The translations under genes and the position numbers were made by a program. Positions 1-12,196 of a stretch of 64,000 bases of DNA are shown one piece after another; position 1 is the first letter of the stretch, and each line of letters starts with the position of its first letter. This DNA comes from Carya illinoinensis (Eukaryota; Streptophyta; Magnoliopsida; Fagales; Juglandaceae), in contig NC_056754.1 in assembly GCF_018687715.1 (NCBI RefSeq), positions 12,732,501 through 12,796,500 on the forward strand, given 5' to 3'. Under the pieces are notes generated by a model. That model worked only from the letters and a program-made list of their open reading frames with translations. It was not told where the DNA came from and did not search any database.

Positions 1-835
1 GAAGGTAAATTGTTAGCAAGAAGGAGGGAATAGTCATCAAATAACATGATGAATGCAAGAATGTGGTCTAAGCTATGGAAACTTAAAATGACAAATGTTG
101 TTAAAGAATTTCTTTGGAGAGTCAATCTAGAGTCCATTCCAACAAAACTCAATATGTTTAAGTGAAAGGTATTGGAATCCTTAAACTGTCCTATTTGTTT
201 GACTAAACTTGAATCTATTATTCATGCTTTATGGAGTTGTACATAGATCTGCTAAGGACATTTGTGGCTCATGTTCCAGGAGATTACAAAGGTGCAGTGT
301 GGAAGTGACTTCATTTCAGAATCTGTTATCTCATTTTTTTTCTTCAATGCCAAGTGAGGTCTTAGATGAAGTAGCAGTGACTGCATACCAGGTGTGAAGG
401 AGAATGAATTCTTTTGTATTTGAAGAAAATTTTATGTCACCTGATAAGCTAATTCTTCAGTCTCTTCATACCTTGGAGGATTATAGAAGTTCAACGAAAG
501 GGATTTGGGCTCAAGCAGAGGATAGTCAACACCAATTTAGACATGGGAAGCTCCAACTCCTAACACCTTCAAGATCAACTGGGACGCATCCATTGAAAAA
601 CTTCAATTCAAAGTGAGAGTAGGAGTGATTGTTAGAGACTGTGAAAGTCGAGTGGTAGCTACACTAACATCATCAAGTGGGATATTTTCATATGCTCAGT
701 TAGGGGAGTCAATAGCAGTGCTTAAAGATATCTTATTGTATTTTGAACTCGGGTTGCGGAAAGTAATCTTAGAAGGTGATGCTCTTTCAGCAGTTAATAC
801 TGTAACAGTGCACAAGAGAAGTGGAGTTTAGATGG
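1..835 (+). pseudogene. LINE (L1-type) 3' remnant: zinc-binding zf-RVT region plus RNase H
   Basis: Decayed 3' part of a non-LTR retrotransposon ORF2. Around 46-240 the plus strand reads as the reverse-transcriptase zinc-binding domain, with a LWRVNLESIPTKLNMFK stretch followed by CPICLTKLESIIHALWSCT, interrupted by a stop after NMFK. At 613-831 the reading RVGVIVRDCESRVVATL followed by VILEGDALSAVNTV is the plant LINE RNase H-like domain. The same domain order appears in the better-preserved LINE at 62449-63891 in this window. Stops and frameshifts make it non-coding. The 5' part lies outside the window. No poly(A) tail or TSD could be assigned. Confidence 0.8.
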
Positions 836-2384
836 ATTAATTACCTTGGTCCTCAATAAGTAGAAAAATGGGCTTTGTTCTCGAGTTCAAAACATTTTAG
901 TCAATATTTGAACCGTCAAGATCGAGTTGACTATGAGGTTAATAATGCATAGAAGTCGTTGGCCAGCTGCAGCTGAAGTATATTGTATATTTATAGGATA
1001 TTCGAGCCTCGACCGCTTCATAGGCTAAGCTGGTTCTTCATCACTGGTATAGACAGATAAGATGACCGCAATGATTCCAAACGGGAGAAACTTGGTCATC
1101 CTATAAAAAGACAAGTCCATCACATTTTCATGGTGTACACACTAATTTCATCGTAGAGACACGAGTCCTCTTCGATTTCATCAAAGAAAATATCGAATCT
1201 ACACTTGTAATCGACCTTCTACTGCGCCAATAGACTAGTGTTTTTTTTTTTTTTTTCTTTTTGAGACAGTTCTATCGTTCTCAGATCCTTCTATCATTTC
1301 ACTTTCCCACAGGGAGAGAAAGAGAGATGGAGAGTCATTAGCTGTCCATCACAACCAAACAAACAATGAATGAGCTTCAAATTTGTCAAACTTTCAAAAC
1401 TTGAGATAATTGATATTTGCATCATTCCATTAATTATCCATCATATCTCAGGTCAAACCCACGGCAATCCGAGATTTCTAAACCCAGAAGGAGCGATACT
1501 GCCCTGCCGCTTGACTATCACTGAAGTTTTGAATATTGGTGATCGTTTGGTTAGATATTAATATCAATACTGTTTTGGTGTAATATTTTGAGATTAATTA
1601 TATATTATATTTAAATATTTATATATATAAACTAACAATTAATAAAATAAATACATATATATATATATATATATATCATGCGTATATATATATAGAAGAA
1701 TTAAAAATTTATAAAATGAATATATGTTAAAAAAATCACAAACTTGAGTTGAGACATAAAAATAAAAAAAGTAAAAGAATAAATAAACTATTAAAAATAA
1801 TGGTATTTAAAAAAAAGAATGAGGTGACATATTTAAAGTTATAAAAAAATGATAATTATATAAATATATTTTATATTTTAAAATTAATTAAATACAATTT
1901 AGATTTAAAATTTACAAAAAGGTCATCTAAATATAAAAAAATTAAAAAAAAAAACTCAAAACAAAATGGGAATTGAAACACCCAATTCTAGCTTAAATTA
2001 AGCCTGATCGAAATTTGACCAGAATGATCGAAACATGATTGGAATGACCGGAATTTGAAATGAAATGGAATGGAGTGATAGAGTGTACCGGACACTATAC
2101 CAGAATGGCAAATTTCGGCTATTCTAGCCAAAATGGAATGAAAATCAAAACCTTGACAAGCACCTCTCTTTATTATTTTTTTTAATTTTTTAATTTATAT
2201 TTTTATTATTTAAAAAAATTAACAATATAAAAAAATATCAGTATGTTAATAATTACTTCCTTTATTATTAAGTAAAATATAAAATTAAAACAAAATACAT
2301 AAAGTGTCAAAATGAAGTGAGTAAAATAGCATTTCTCAAAACAATAACTTCATTGTTACTTCACGTTAGGGTTGTTCTCAAAAT
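836..2384. other. Intergenic stretch, no gene seen
   Basis: AT-rich sequence with no supportable ORF. It contains a T-run near 1240 and an (AT)n tract at 1655-1676. The more complex sequence between 900 and 1330 may be LINE 3'-flanking or older repeat DNA, but nothing in it is recognisable. Confidence 0.5.
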
Positions 2385-2892
2385 TAGAAGTGTCAAATCG
2401 TGTTAATTGGTCATGTTCGTATTGTGTCAATGCATGTATATTATATCAAACTCTAACACAATCTATAAACATAACAAGTCATATGGTATCAACCCATTTC
2501 AACTCGTTTATATAAATAGATTGAATAAATCTAAAATTAACTGGTTTGATCTAATTAAATTTAATATAATTTTATGTAAAAGTTTAAATCGCAATACCTA
2601 TATAAATTATAAAAATAACTACAAGTCTAAAATTACAATCTAAACAATAAAAATATTTAAATTAAAATTCTAAAAATATTATTTTTACGTATAATGGTAC
2701 AATTGTAACTTTAACTTTTTTAACGGGTTATAACGTGTTAAAATGAGTTGACCCGTTATTAACCTATTAAATAATTGTATCTTAATGAGTCAATCCGTTT
2801 GACCCAAAACTGTTAAAACTAAACTCAAATCTACTATCATCATGTCGTATTCATATTAAATTAATTAATCGTATCAAATATTACCACCTCTA
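2385..2892. mobile_element. MITE-like repeat with imperfect terminal inverted repeats
   Basis: The left end reads TAGAAGTGTCAAATCGTGTT. The reverse complement of the right end reads TAGAGGTGGTAATATTTGAT, giving imperfect TIRs about 510 bp apart. The interior is AT-rich and contains 'acccgtt'-type words typical of short nonautonomous plant repeats. A related sequence begins at about 57915 (TAGGTGTGGCAATTC). There is no coding capacity. The superfamily was not assigned. Confidence 0.5.
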
Positions 2893-3031
2893 CCCAAAAC
2901 CGATGCAAGCACACGTCAATGTGATTTTATATTACATCCAGAAGCTATAAGATAAAATGGGAATAAAAAGAGTTTAAGATCTGTATAGAGCCTTTACAGG
3001 GATAGTCAAATTACACAACTCATAACTCCAA

Positions 3032-3667
3032 TTAGACCATTCACATTCGATGCCGCAAAGCACCTCTTTTCCTATAATTTGAGATTTATTTTACGGCTTT
3101 GATAAAAATATCTCTCACATCCAAATTCCTATTTTAGGAAAAAAGTTTAGAAAGTAAATAGTAATTTTCCAAATATAGAAAATCACAATTCATTTCCCAT
3201 ACATTTTTTTATCAATATTTTATTTTAATACATAAAATAAATTATTCTTCCAATCATCTACACTTTCTCTTATACTTATATTTTTGTTATAATTTTAAAA
3301 ATAATTTAGTTAATTACAAAAATATAAAAGAATTAATTTTAAAAATATTATCATATCCACAAAAATAATTTAAAATTTTAATTTAAAATATTCACTAGAG
3401 TAATAGTTTAAAACATAAGAAAAAATATTGAGTAGTTAAGTTTTTAAATAGAAATAAGAGAAAAATGTTACCTATAAATAAAAGAAGAGAAAAAAGTTGT
3501 AAAGAAGGAATAGAGAAATATTATTTTAATATAATAAAGAAAGAATAGATAATGGAATATAGAACATTTTTAAAAGATGAATAAAATTATAAAAAAAAAA
3601 TTAAAGAATGTAATTTTTAAACTAAATTATAGAAAATTTTATCAAAAGTGAGATAGTAATGCTCTTA
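3032..3667. mobile_element. Possible MITE with degenerate TIRs
   Basis: The left edge TTAGACCATTCACATTC pairs imperfectly with the right edge (reverse complement CTAAGAGCATTACTATC). The interior is AT-rich and has no ORF. The 'gagcattcacattgg'-like end is common in plant nonautonomous DNA elements; that assignment is from memory of the pattern, not a search. Confidence 0.35.
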
Positions 3668-6011
3668 GACAACGGGTCCAGATGATCGGTAGAAAGCCTT
3701 TATAGGTAGTATCATCCATCGGCTCTCACCGTAGCCATAGTAGCATCCTATGCAAACCATAATAGCATCCGATTATCGCCTCAGCCCATGTTCCGATCCT
3801 TATTTACTTGAATAGGCATATAGTGAAAATATTTCATCCTATTTCATCTTATCATTATAATTTTAAAAATTTTTTAATTAAATATAATTAATAATTTAAT
3901 TTTTTTAAATACTAAAACGATAATAACATTAAAAAATAATATTATAACAATATTTTATTCTATTTCATCTCAACTCACCTCATTTTCTCTCACTTACCAT
4001 CCAACCAGCATCTTAATCAAACTACCCACCAAGTGGAGCAGAACATTGGGAATCAATGTTGGACATGAAAAAAATATTGGTGGTCAAGAATGTATCATCT
4101 TCTGCACCGTCAAATATGCAGGTGCAAAAGTCAAAACAAGTATATGGTCGAAACAAAAATGAACTCTCCTTAACGTTTCTGTGCTAATTCATTAAAGAAC
4201 TTTTACACAAGCTCACTTTGGAAGGCAAAACCGAAAAAAAAGAAGTCTTTAAGCCAAATTGTCAAAATCATAGACTAGAACTAAGTTCTATCATATGACC
4301 ATGGCTTTAAAACTGTCTAAAAGAGAGTTGGTGCTGGGGAAAAAAAATAAAAATAAAAGATATCCTTAGTTTCCTAATTATGCCAAATGAATATCTCATG
4401 AGACCGACCAACTTCTCAAAACCCAATCAAGAGACCAATTGATCGATTCCATTGTACAACCTTTCTAGATCTAATGCAGAGAGAGAATTGAGAACCACAC
4501 CAATCTGTTCTCTAAGAACCTGATACGTTGAAATTCTGATGCAACTTCAAAGAGTTAAAAAACTTCTCACCCATGGCACCAACATCCACCTAAAGGTGCA
4601 TTCAAAAAACAAAATTACCAATTACCCCACCTTAAAGAGTTAAGTAGAAACCAATGACCGTCCAAATAATAAAATCCAGTTATATGAAAAACAAGTCGCC
4701 ATTAATCAACAAAACGAGTAAATGCTAACATTCCTGTACATAATAATAGATAAATAAATATGAATTTAAGCCAATCAAACTCCTTTGAAGGAAATAATAG
4801 CCGTTAACAACTAAATAGCCTGAATGCGTTGAGCTATAACAAACCAACATAAACTTATCATTAAAACCTCACAATTAATACGCAAATTTATACTCACTAT
4901 CGAATCATAAAACAAGATATGCACACATGTTGCAACAAGCACCATACATAGACATAACTATAGCGCAAAAAGTTCACAATATTTCGTTCTTATTAGAAAA
5001 TAGTTTAGGTCAAGAGTCATAGTATTATACATTTACTTACAAAAAACTCATAATGCAAATTAAAATCTCATTCATACCTGCAACACTGTATAATTTGCAC
5101 TATGACTTTTGGGAGATTAATAAGATCTTTTCATGCACAGCATCAACTAACTTCATGAGCGCATTAGTATGAGCGGCTAAAGGTCCTCACCTAGAATGAA
5201 GATCCATTGAGAACGTATATTTAGATTGACCCAATCACGGACTCCAACCCTAAAGTATCCCAAATAAACTTTGGAATAAGAACCAACCGAAGAAGCTTAA
5301 TTTCTAGTGATACCATTTTTTTATAGGTCGTTCCCAGAGATATCATTTGCAGACGCACAATCTTAAAAACAAAAACGAATCTAACAAGAAATATCCAGTT
5401 AAGAAAACTTGACAACGAAGTGACAAGCATACTGTTTAAAGAGAATCAACATCTAGAAATCGAAAAGCAAGCACATTATCAAAATCAGATCAAGTCCAGA
5501 AGATACTCGAGAAATAGTAATTAAATAACTAGTCATCAATTAATCAACACGGCCAACACTCGAAGAGAAGAGACTAATTCATTAAAGTCGCTTCAAAACA
5601 ATCCCGTAAACGACGAGGCTTAATAGAACACACATAACAACATAAGCATATCATACTAATCAATAAAATACATGCCATAAATCCAGTGATACTAAGCGGA
5701 TCGTGAGAAACTACCACAAAAACAACAGTCTCAGGGAAATAGGAAAAGGACCGAAGCACATAAGACTCATAATATGGTATAATCTCGACATTACGAAATA
5801 AACCCATTAGAAATGTAATCCAAACAGGTTTCTCAGTGGTTCAAAAAACTTCAGATTAAAACGAAAATATGCCTTAAGACAGCTACTAAGATACTTGCTG
5901 AAAAGAAAAACTGACTTGTTAATAAACAAAATATAAACTATCGTGAAAAGACAACAGAGACAGAAACAAATCCAACTCCCCAAAACAAGCCAGAAATGAC
6001 ACCGTTCCGAT
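3668..6011. other. Intergenic / RPL27 downstream region
   Basis: 3820-4015 is an AT-rich block resembling short nonautonomous repeats. 4020-5800 is lower-repeat sequence in which I recognise no protein or RNA gene. The part immediately left of 6012 is the expected 3'UTR side of the minus-strand RPL27 gene. Short ORFs at 5221-5430, 5574-5807 and 5807-6139 have no family resemblance and are treated as chance. Confidence 0.5.
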
Positions 6012-6419
6012 TCAAAATCTGAGCTTGGTAAAGAACCACCTATTCTTCCCAGACTTGAAGCGCTCCTCGAGCCTCTTCTTGGTCTCCTTGGCGGCCGTGA
6101 CCTTCTTATCCCTGGACTGGAGGGACTCGGCAGAGACAATGTCCTTGAGATCCACGTCGAGGGTGTAGCGCGTGGGCATCAGGTGCTGGAAGTTTACAAG
6201 CTTTATGAAGGCCTTGACGCGGGACTTCTTGGCCGTCTTCTTGGTTGAGTCCTTGCGGATGACCTTGCTGGGATACTTGCTGATCCCGGCGACCAAACAG
6301 TGGCCATAGGGGCGATCCCGGGTGCCGTCGTCGAAGGCCCTCACAATTACCGCCTTGCGGCCAGCGTACCGGCCCTGAAGGAGTATCACCGCCTTGTTCG
6401 GCTTCAGGAATTTCACCAT
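6012..6419 (-). CDS. RPL27: 60S ribosomal protein L27 (eL27)
   Basis: Intact 135-codon reading frame encoding eL27, a structural protein of the cytosolic large ribosomal subunit. The N-terminus [20 protein letters not shown] carries the KOW-type beta-barrel segment (about residues 4-40, including [14 protein letters not shown]). The middle [19 protein letters not shown] and the C-terminus [16 protein letters not shown] match the eL27 family end to end. Plant eL27 is about 135 residues, so it is full length. The start is the first ATG of the family-like protein, about 92 bp from a TATA box. There is no intron in the coding part. Its GC content is much higher than the flanks. An intact frame plus a matching promoter argues for an active gene rather than a processed pseudogene. 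It is the only clear host gene in the window. Confidence 0.97.
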   Translation of the reverse strand: MVKFLKPNKAVILLQGRYAGRKAVIVRAFDDGTRDRPYGHCLVAGISKYPSKVIRKDSTKKTAKKSRVKAFIKLVNFQHLMPTRYTLDVDLKDIVSAESLQSRDKKVTAAKETKKRLEERFKSGKNRWFFTKLRF

Positions 6420-6510
6420 TTTCCCCCCGGCAAGCGTTTCTCGCTCTCTCGCTCACGGACACTCTCGCCCCCGCTGTGCAATACCTCGAGAAGAAGAGAG
6501 AACGATATCC

Positions 6511-6517
6511 TATATAT
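6511..6517 (-). promoter_or_regulatory. TATA box of RPL27
   Basis: TATATA on the minus strand, about 92 bp upstream of the RPL27 ATG. This would place transcription start near 6480 with a short 5' leader that includes a pyrimidine-rich stretch (GTTCTCTCTTCTTCTC on the minus strand). Confidence 0.6.
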
Positions 6518-6531
6518 GCATAGCGATAATG

Positions 6532-6561
6532 AAACCCTAGCTCTGGGTGGCTCTAGGGTTT
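6532..6561. promoter_or_regulatory. Two telo-box motifs in opposite orientation
   Basis: AAACCCTAG lies at 6532-6540 on the plus strand and AAACCCTA at 6554-6561 on the minus strand. Telo-boxes in this position are a known hallmark of plant ribosomal-protein and other translation or cell-proliferation gene promoters. Confidence 0.75.
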
Positions 6562-6570
6562 AATACATAG

Positions 6571-6597
6571 TGGGCCTTGGGCTGGACACACTGGGCC
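6571..6597 (+). promoter_or_regulatory. Three site II (TGGGCY) motifs
   Basis: TGGGCC at 6571-6576, TGGGCT at 6578-6583 and TGGGCC at 6592-6597. Site II elements combined with telo-boxes are the established plant ribosomal-protein promoter arrangement, bound by TCP-family factors in Arabidopsis. Their presence supports transcription of RPL27 from this region. Confidence 0.75.
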
Positions 6598-7439
6598 GTC
6601 TCTCTTTTTATTTTATTTTTTTATGTTTTACTTTACAGCGTAAAGAATGGGAATAGGTTATTAAGAGAAATTGGATTGTTTATATGATTTCTTAATATTA
6701 TCAATTTTATTAACAACCGCTTATGTCATTTCTTGTCTGATTAAGACATTAATGATGTGTTTAATGGACTGCATTTTTGACGAAAAACTGTCCTTAAAAA
6801 TATCTAAATATGTGAGGAAAGTACAAATAATCCGAAAATAAGAGAATTTGGTAGTTGGATTATAATTAGGGTTTTTTTCCTGTTAATTTGTTTGATGTGT
6901 GTGTTAAGATATTTTTTTTTTTTTTTGGGAAGATGCCTCATTTGAGGATTTATGGGCTGGTGGGTGGTCGAAACTCAAAGAAAAATGCTTTAGTCTTAAA
7001 CAAATTTTATAAACTTAAATTCACAAATTAACGTAATTTGATATAGTATGTTATATTGTAAAGTTAATTTTATTGTAAAATAAATTTAATATATCATATA
7101 TAGTCATATCTATTTGTGAAATTTTTTTGTGGCTGTAGCTAGGGTTAAGAACAAATTTAAAAATTCAACTTTGTTTCGACCCTACTCCAATTCCAAAATT
7201 GTACATATGTTATAAAAATATGTATTTATCTATATATTTATCATACGTGCTAGTATAGTTATATAGTTATATAACTACAACTTATATGGTTAAATTCCAT
7301 AATATACTAGTATGAGCTAATTATTATAAAATAATATACTTATACCATAAAAATTAGACTAATAATAGTTTAATATATGTAAATATCATAGTATTACAAC
7401 CATACATAATCAAGTATACGTATATAAGTTAGACACTAG
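6598..7439. other. Intergenic stretch, no gene seen
   Basis: AT-rich, low-complexity DNA upstream of RPL27 with no supportable ORF, RNA gene or recognisable repeat boundary. Confidence 0.5.
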
Positions 7440-7907
7440 TTGGAATGGCATAATTTTTCCTAACAAGCCCGATGGAACTATCTTGCAATCCAAATGCCAA
7501 ATCCAAACAACTGAGCATTGGACAAACTCCTCGTAAAGACCACGAACCACGATAACAACCTCTGTCTTACATGGAATAAAGGACCCAACAAACTTTTAGC
7601 AGTTAAGGGGTCCGAACCACCTCCTGAAGATAAGATAAACTGCAAAAGACAAGGAAAATTAAAATAATGAATCCTGACTCAATTTCAAATAAAAGATCAG
7701 GCAGTTATAAGCCTCAAGGGGGAATCCTTCCGCTCTATAAATATCTCCCACTAGCTACTTCCTACGGGACGAAAAATTGTACTCCCATATTCTATAAGAA
7801 ATATCACCCAACTCATCTAACTTAGGCATTGAAGAAATTTCTATACACTCTAGGCCTTTTTCTCTCCTTTGGTTGCAAGTCACTAAGTGAGCAGGTGTGT
7901 GGAACAT
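7440..7907 (-). repeat. LTR of element E (3' LTR in element orientation)
   Basis: Aligns by eye over its whole length with 11721-12196. It begins tggaatggcataatttttcc and ends near gcaggtgtgtggaac. Confidence 0.65.
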
Positions 7908-8635
7908 GTTATTAACAGTTCCTCTTGTTGTTCCAAGTAGTTCTCCAAAAGAGGAGAAATTGGGGGAACCACTTCACATCCAAGCGACCCTACGAAGTCG
8001 ACCTCCTGTACAGTGTCCAAGTCAGCCTCAACTTGCACCATAATAGCATCAAGGGAATCAATCAAAGAAGCATCGAGTGAGATAAATCTCATTCGCCGCG
8101 CATCGAGAGAGGAGAAAGGGGGCCCCTTTTCGTGGAACTCAACTCATCTGGAGGATTTACCCTAGCACGTGCGGTGGGCATTTCTTGACAATCTTTCCCT
8201 CCGCCATTGATGATGATCCCCTTTTTCTACCACAAGACAGGGAAAGGGCACCCTAGAACTAACGACCAATCACATGAGCCCTATTAAGTGAACCCACAAA
8301 CTTCTTGATGTTGGCATGGGTTAGAAGGTTGTCCGTCCATGTAGAATTGATGTTCTCCTCCGCCCAAATGTGCACTGGATGAAGGTGAGCCTCCTCACAA
8401 TTGGAAAATATAATTTTGAAACCCCGATTATTAGGAACACAACTCAACGCAACTTGAATGGGAAATTCACGGTGACTGGCCTCACTGGGTGGGAACAACC
8501 AACCCTCACCAGAGACGAAGAAAAACTTTCGCTGCCAATCCTTAGATGGGAATAACGACGCTTCCATTAAGCCACTCAAATACCAGAGTGAGCCTGAAAG
8601 CTACAAAGATTCCCCTCTAGGCACCAAACGCCGTG

Positions 8636-10288
8636 TGTGAAACCCCTGACTCCCACGTACGGAAATACGAGAATCGTGATGTCGGAATGCTGACAACACG
8701 GGTCATGCACCCCAACGACACATACTAAGTATGTGCACATGCAATAAGTGTGAAACAAAAGTCACAGCGACTAAGTTAAATTTAGTCAACTAAATATCAG
8801 AATTACTTAATACAGATTCACTTAAATAAAAGCATTTCAAAAGGTATTATAATTATCCAGTGAAAACATGATAAAACTAAATATATGATCCAAAAATGGG
8901 AAACCAAAGCCAACACACGAGAAAGCAATCCCAGGTCACTTCTCCGGTAGAGCCAAAGCCTCAAGCTCAACGTCCTCATCTGCATCAAAATCTACGGTAC
9001 CATAAAACTATAACGCAGGGTGTCAAATACCATGTGATATATGAGTTTTAATAAGTAATCAGCCAAACAACCCACGAGATAAAACCATATTTATATAACC
9101 AACATGTATGCATGCACATGCTGAAATATGCATGAGCTTGAAACCATTATTTTTCCAAAATGATTATTTTCCAACGCACACCAAAATTCCATTTGGCCCA
9201 AAAACAAGTCCATTAAAATAATCACCCGCCATTTTCCCAAAAAATGGTCCACATAAATCCTTTTATCAAAACTTGCAATTTTCCCACAAAATGGTCCATT
9301 ATCCAATTATCCCGTATGCACCATGAGTTCCTATAGGGACCATCCACACACCCTGACTCCCTTCGTCACACCACGGGTAACAACTGTGTGTGTGACTTCA
9401 TAATGAGGGATGCCCAATTCTAAGCACAGCGCGTTTGTGGCCAAGCATCCTCTAGCCCCCGCCAGCAGAGGGGCCACGGAGTCGGCACGAGAACATTAAG
9501 ATCCAGTCCGATCCCTTAGGATGTCACTCAGTATATTATGCTTTCGAGTGATAAGAGAAGCTCCACCGAGATAATGCCTCATTTAATACCAAACACAACA
9601 TAAAAACACCAAGCATAAACCATTTTCCACAAACAGTCCCATTCTCCAATCAAACCTGACCCCATACTCCTTCGACCCAAGGCTCGGCACAACCAACAGA
9701 CTGCAAAAAATCGTTAGTGCAAAAATATATTTAAATCTCATAAAGTTCTTTGGAAAATCACTTGCAGTGACAAAAGGCAACTCTAAAAGATCAAAGGTTA
9801 TGCCAAAAATGGCAGAGCAGTGGCAGATAGTGTTTTCCAAGTAATGATCGTGGGTTTCAAACTGAGGATTTCAAAGGGGAGCTATGGGAGGATTGGGTTG
9901 GCCATGGAGAAGCTCATAAAGGTCAGTGGAGTTAATGGTGGTGGCAAGTGGTTGTGGCTGGCAACGCACCAAGGAGATTGGCCAACTTTGAGAAAAAAGA
10001 GGTCATGGGAGAGTGAGGGAAGGTGGAGACACTGTTGGGGGTAGGGAGGCCAGGGAAGACTTGCTGGAGAGAGGGGAAGCTAATGGTGATGGTGGGGTGG
10101 TTAGGAGATGGGGGCGGAAGGGAAGAAAAATTGTGGGTCTTGGTGGCCTTCATGGGGGCGAACGACAAAGAGTTAGGAGCTAAGCTTAGTGGAGGATGAT
10201 GGCTGGCAAGAGGGAAAGTTGTTGTGGTGGTGGTGGCGCCAATGGGCGACGCAGAAAATGTACAACCTAAATGGGTTTCACATGGCCA

Positions 10289-10324
<36 letters not shown>

Positions 10325-10876
10325 TGGAGAAGGGAGGCTAGGGTGGGGAAGGTCGCTGGAGGGTGGTGGAGCTGGTGGGCTGGGAGGTGAGATCCAGTGG
10401 TGGCGCATGGCAGCATTGGGTCGAGGAGAAGGAAACGTACAATGAGGGAAAGAGAGAGGTGGTAGCGCAAAGGAGAGAAACCAGTGGAGAAGGAAAAAGA
10501 AAGAAGAAAAAGAGAAAAAAAAATGAAAAATGAATGGGAAGAAATGAAGTTTAATCTTTTCAACTCAGGATCTCAAAACTGATCCAACGAAAGGGATTTC
10601 AAAACGACAATTTAAATAAAATAATTTAAATGTAGTGACTAAATAAAATAAAATAATAAAATTCAACAATAAAACAATGAAATAATTTAGAATAAAAAGT
10701 AATTTAAATAATGAACAATATTTAATAACAAGAAAACACTTTCAATTAAATTTAACAGTTAGAAGTCGTAAAATAATAACACATAAATCATCTAAAATTT
10801 AAAACAAAAAAGTTCATAATCTTAATAAATGAAACAATTATTTAATTAAAAATATACGTAAATACAAGGTATCACA
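8636..10876 (-). mobile_element. Solo LTR A, about 2.24 kb
   Basis: Flanked by a perfect 5-bp target-site duplication CCGTG (8631-8635 and 10877-10881). On the minus strand it reads TGTGATACC...GGTTTCACA, i.e. TG...CA ends. Conserved family blocks include the segment at about 9548-9580 (agctccaccgagataat), shared with LTRs B, C and D. It has no internal retroviral domains or second LTR, so it is a solo LTR. It contains a GA microsatellite at 10291-10322. ORFs inside it are translations of low-complexity DNA. Confidence 0.85.
10291..10322. repeat. (AG)16 microsatellite
   Basis: Pure AG repeat inside solo LTR A. Solo LTR B has a GA tract near the equivalent place (20037-20079). Confidence 0.95.
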
Positions 10877-11720
10877 CCGTGAATAGGGTAAAATTTGCGA
10901 GCCGTTAAGTCAGGGTATTTATCGCCAGCAAGCTCCAAGACCTACCTTTAGGCAACACAACAAGCCATCAATATCTGCCACACATTATGCATGAGTTGAG
11001 TAGGGGCAAGACCTAAGAAATCCAACACGTCACGCACAAGATGGAAGAATGGCAAGCAAAGCCCCATCAGGAACATTACTGAATACAAGGCCACCTAAAT
11101 AGCCAACCCACTAGCATTAATCGGTCCCCAACGCTATTCTGGCAAGCTCAGGACCATCGAAATAGGGATCCCATAGTGATCCCTTACAAAATCCAAGTAC
11201 GAGCGAGTGGTGGTGGCTATCAATTGATGGCCATAAAAAACGAGATGCCGACCGACACCAGCCTCCTCAGTTTTGGGAGGAGAGTTGCGAGGTCGTGAAG
11301 ATCTCCTCCTCATGAAGTAGTTGGACAAGAAGATTTTAGAGGTGCCATAGTAGGGGCAAAAAAGAGCGAGACGAAGGCAATGGGAGGAAGGGAGTACAAC
11401 AACAAAGGAGAAACCTAGAGAAAAATGAAATAACTAATAGAGAAATGAGTACTTGTTAAAGAAATACCATACAACATAAAGGATACAACTCAAAGGAAGG
11501 AAACATGTTGAAAATGAACAGAAGGGGAAGTGAAGAGGCACGAAAACAAAACGACGGCCCTAGCGCACAGAATCTAAAGGGGCAAAAGCCTAAATCATGA
11601 AGCAGCACCAGTGGAGCGACGTCTCTAACACAGAATTCGAAGGGGCACAAGCCCAAACCTGGAAGCGGCACTGTAAGTACAAGTCACATCACATTGCGAT
11701 TGATGAGACTTCACATGGTA

Positions 11721-12196
11721 ACTGGAAGGGCTTAATTTTTCCAAACATGCCCAATGATTATGTCATGCAACCCAAATGCCAAACCTAGACAACTGAGCAT
11801 TGGACGAACTCCTTGAAAAGAACATGGACCATGATAACAACCTCCGTCATTCATGGGATAAAGGACCCAACATACTCTTAGCAACTAAAGGGTCCGAACC
11901 GCTTCCCTAAGATAAGGTAAATCGCAAATGACGAGGGAAATTCAAATAATAAACCCTGACTCAACTTCAAATAAAAGATCAGGCAGTTTTTATAGGGGTA
12001 AAGGGGGAATCATTCCGCTCTTTAGATATCTCCCAATGGCTGCTTCTTAAGGGATGAAAAACTTTACTCTCGTATTCTATAAGAAATATCACCTAACTTA
12101 TCTGACTTAGGCATCAGAAGCGTTTCTATACACTCTAGACTTTTTCCCTAATTTGGTTACAGGTTATTGGGTGAATAGGTGTGTGGATCTCCTATT
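11721..12196 (-). repeat. LTR of element E (5' LTR in element orientation)
   Basis: Partner of 7440-7907. Begins tggaagggcttaatttttcc and ends near aataggtgtgtggatc. Divergence is roughly one difference per ten bases, suggesting an old insertion. Confidence 0.65.

Larger units (their letters stand above)
7883..11328 (-). pseudogene. Gag-like retrotransposon protein of element E, split and degraded
   Basis: The open N-terminal part (11134-11328) starts MSNYFMRRRSSRPRNSPP and contains YLDFVRDHYGIP. A downstream part (8259-8579) contains DWQRKFFFVSGEGWLFPP, a pattern I associate with gag-like 'putative plant transposon' proteins of nonautonomous gypsy elements. A further open stretch lies at 7883-8092. 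Solo LTR A is inserted between the two main parts, and additional stops and frameshifts separate the rest. No protease or RT motif is present. The family name is inference from the W-K/R-x-FFFV block. Confidence 0.5.
7440..12196 (-). mobile_element. LTR retroelement E (decayed), with nested solo LTR A
   Basis: 7440-7907 and about 11721-12196 are diverged direct repeats. They share, for example, AACTGAGCATTGGAC, ATAAAGGACCCAACA, AAAAGATCAGGCAGTT and TATTCTATAAGAAATATCAC. I read them as the two LTRs. The interior carries a broken minus-strand gag-like ORF. Subtracting solo LTR A (8636-10876) leaves an element of about 2.5 kb with no recognisable pol, so it is nonautonomous or internally deleted. 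The LTR ends are approximate because TG/CA termini and a TSD could not be fixed. A partial copy of its interior lies at 58296-58775. Confidence 0.65.

Noticed and set aside
5574..5807. 77-residue minus ORF downstream of RPL27
   Set aside because: Hydrophobic but no known domain; lies in the probable 3'UTR/flank.
6106..6462. 118-residue minus ORF and 87-residue plus ORF overlapping RPL27
   Set aside because: Out-of-frame shadows of the conserved RPL27 coding sequence.
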